From positions 1 to 5,483 of the forward strand of contig JAFAZB010000428.1 of NCBI GenBank assembly GCA_019240015.1: 5,483 bases of DNA, given 5' to 3'. The position numbers and the translations under genes were made by a program. The DNA is from Solirubrobacterales bacterium. Its GTDB lineage: Bacteria; Actinomycetota; Thermoleophilia; Solirubrobacterales; Solirubrobacteraceae. Below the pieces are notes generated by a model, which worked only from the letters and a program-made list of their open reading frames with translations, was not told the DNA's origin and did no database searches. How positions within the stretch are numbered: the stretch's first letter is position 1; the number at the start of each line of letters is the position of its first letter. Of this stretch, positions 4,217 through 5,483 are shown in pieces.

Positions 4217-5483
4217 ATGCCCGGAATCGTAATCGTCGGAGCCCAGTGGGGCGATGAAGGGAAGGGCAAGGTCACCGACCTGCTGGCCGACCGGGCCGAC
4301 GCCGTGGTGCGCTTTCAGGGCGGCAACAACGCCGGGCACACGATCGTCCGCAACGGACAGACCTGGAAGCTGCACCTGATGCCCTCGGGGATCCTGTACC
4401 CGGGCAAGCTGTGCGTGATCGGCAATGGGGTGGTGATCGACCCCAAGGTGTTGACCGACGAGCTCGACGAGCTGCGACGGCGGCGCATCGACACCCAGGC
4501 GCTGCGGATCTCCGCCAACGCCCACCTGATCATGCCCTATCACCTGATGCTCGACCACGCCGGCGAGGCCCGGCTCGGCAAGCTCGAGATCGGGACCACG
4601 CGGCGCGGCATCGGTCCCTGCTATGCCGACAAGGCGGCGAGGCTCGGGATCCGGGTCCAGGACCTGCTCGACGAGAAGATCCTGAAGAAGAAGATCGTCG
4701 CGGCGCTCGAACCCAAGCGGCTGTCGTTGCGCCCGTTCGCCAAGGACCCGCGGCTCGACCTACAGGCGATGACCGACGACTACCTCACCTACGGGCACCG
4801 CCTCGAGCCCTACATCGCGGACACGAGCCGCCTGGTGCTCGAGAAGCTCGACGATCAGGAGCTGGTCGTGTTCGAGGGAGCCCAGGGAGCGCTGCTCGAC
4901 ATCGATCACGGCACCTATCCGTTCGTGACCTCGTCAAACCCCGTCGCCGGCGCGGCCTGTATCGGAGCCGGGGTGGGTCCCAAGGACATCGACGAGGTGT
5001 GGGGCGTGGCCAAGGCGTACACGACGCGCGTCGGCGCAGGGCCGTTTCCGACCGAGCTGGACGGGCCACTCGCCGACGAGCTGCGGGAGCGCGGAGGGGA
5101 GTACGGCGTCACCACCGGCAGGGCCAGGCGAGTCGGCTGGCTGGACCTCGTCGCGCTCCGCTACGCGGCGCGACTGAACTCGCTCACCGCGCTGGCGATC
5201 ACCAAACTCGATGTGCTCTCCGGGTTTGACCGGATCTGTGTCTGCACGAGCTACCGCGGCGCCGAGGGGGCAGAGTTCGACTACTTCCCCTACCACCAGA
5301 CAGTGCTGCACCACGCATCCGGCGAGTACGAGGAGCTCCCGGGGTGGGATGAGGACCTCCGGGACTGCGCAAGCGAGAGCGACCTGCCGACGTCCGCCCG
5401 CGACTACCTCCAGTTCATCGCCGAGTCGATCGGCGTGCCGATCGTGCTGATCGGGATCGGCCCCGGTCGCGAGCAGGTGATCT
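4217..5483 (+). CDS. purA: Adenylosuccinate synthetase (3' end cut by the window edge)
   Basis: Cytosolic GTP-dependent ligase joining IMP and aspartate to adenylosuccinate, the first committed step to AMP. 422 codons are present and the frame is open to the last base; E. coli PurA has about 430 residues, so only a few C-terminal residues are missing. Seen: the N-terminal loop GAQWGDEGKGK with catalytic D13, RFQGGNNAGHT with catalytic H41, GTTRRGIGPCYADKAARLG (from G126; the IMP-site segment), TRVGAGPFPTE (R271-E280), TTGRARRVGW (T299-W308) and the guanine-contacting TKLDVL (T329-L334). D13 and H41 match E. coli numbering, which supports the ATG at 4217. A predicted -10 box 16 nt upstream and no Shine-Dalgarno site suggest a leaderless mRNA, separate from the dnaB unit. 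All catalytic positions I can check are intact. Confidence 0.97.
   Translation, partial: MPGIVIVGAQWGDEGKGKVTDLLADRADAVVRFQGGNNAGHTIVRNGQTWKLHLMPSGILYPGKLCVIGNGVVIDPKVLTDELDELRRRRIDTQALRISANAHLIMPYHLMLDHAGEARLGKLEIGTTRRGIGPCYADKAARLGIRVQDLLDEKILKKKIVAALEPKRLSLRPFAKDPRLDLQAMTDDYLTYGHRLEPYIADTSRLVLEKLDDQELVVFEGAQGALLDIDHGTYPFVTSSNPVAGAACIGAGVGPKDIDEVWGVAKAYTTRVGAGPFPTELDGPLADELRERGGEYGVTTGRARRVGWLDLVALRYAARLNSLTALAITKLDVLSGFDRICVCTSYRGAEGAEFDYFPYHQTVLHHASGEYEELPGWDEDLRDCASESDLPTSARDYLQFIAESIGVPIVLIGIGPGREQVI

Noticed and set aside
3383..4558. Long open frame on the minus strand (391 codons) opposite the ATPase gene and the start of purA
   Set aside because: It spans two well-supported genes and their intergenic region, and is composed of low-information Gln/Val/Arg/Gly-rich sequence typical of GC-rich shadows.
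4411..5229. Forward open frame of 272 codons within purA
   Set aside because: It is a shifted frame of purA with an Arg/Ala/Gly/Pro-rich translation, while the purA frame carries all catalytic motifs.

Overview
The window is a compact, GC-rich (by eye about two thirds G+C) chromosomal housekeeping segment with every gene on the + strand. It carries rpsF (S6), ssb, rpsR (S18), rplI (L9), dnaB (replicative helicase), a DnaC/DnaI-type AAA+ ATPase and purA, which runs off the right edge with only its last few codons missing. Base composition, two TTG starts, near-leaderless starts for dnaB and purA, and protein features (short S6 with a Pro/Ala tail, zinc-type S18, the GTTRRGIG form of PurA) point to an actinobacterial lineage. 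Thermoleophilia (Solirubrobacterales-like) is my best guess; this is inference from remembered homologues, not a search.

Layout. Positions 50-1862 hold the ribosomal/SSB block. rpsF is followed by a 162-nt gap with a stem-loop and what looks like a separate ssb promoter with the only strong Shine-Dalgarno site in the window. rpsR (TTG start) and rplI follow at short spacing. Positions 1863-2054 are a 192-nt gap with a GC-rich stem-loop and a dnaB promoter closely resembling the ssb one. dnaB and the AAA+ ATPase overlap by 4 nt (TTGA) and should be translationally coupled. Positions 4112-4216 hold a strong 8-bp stem-loop, further palindromes and a TACACT -10 box only 16 nt before the purA start.

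How the genes work together. S6 and S18 form a heterodimer in the 30S platform, and L9 is a 50S protein. SSB, DnaB and the putative loader act at the replication fork. PurA commits IMP to AMP synthesis. The order rplI-dnaB-purA resembles the Bacillus subtilis order rplI-dnaC(helicase)-purA, so the frame looks ancestral, with the loader-like gene placed between helicase and purA. No mobile element, CRISPR array, tRNA, rRNA or toxin-antitoxin system is visible. The most interesting points are the helicase/loader pair in a probable actinobacterium and a conserved promoter architecture shared by ssb and dnaB.
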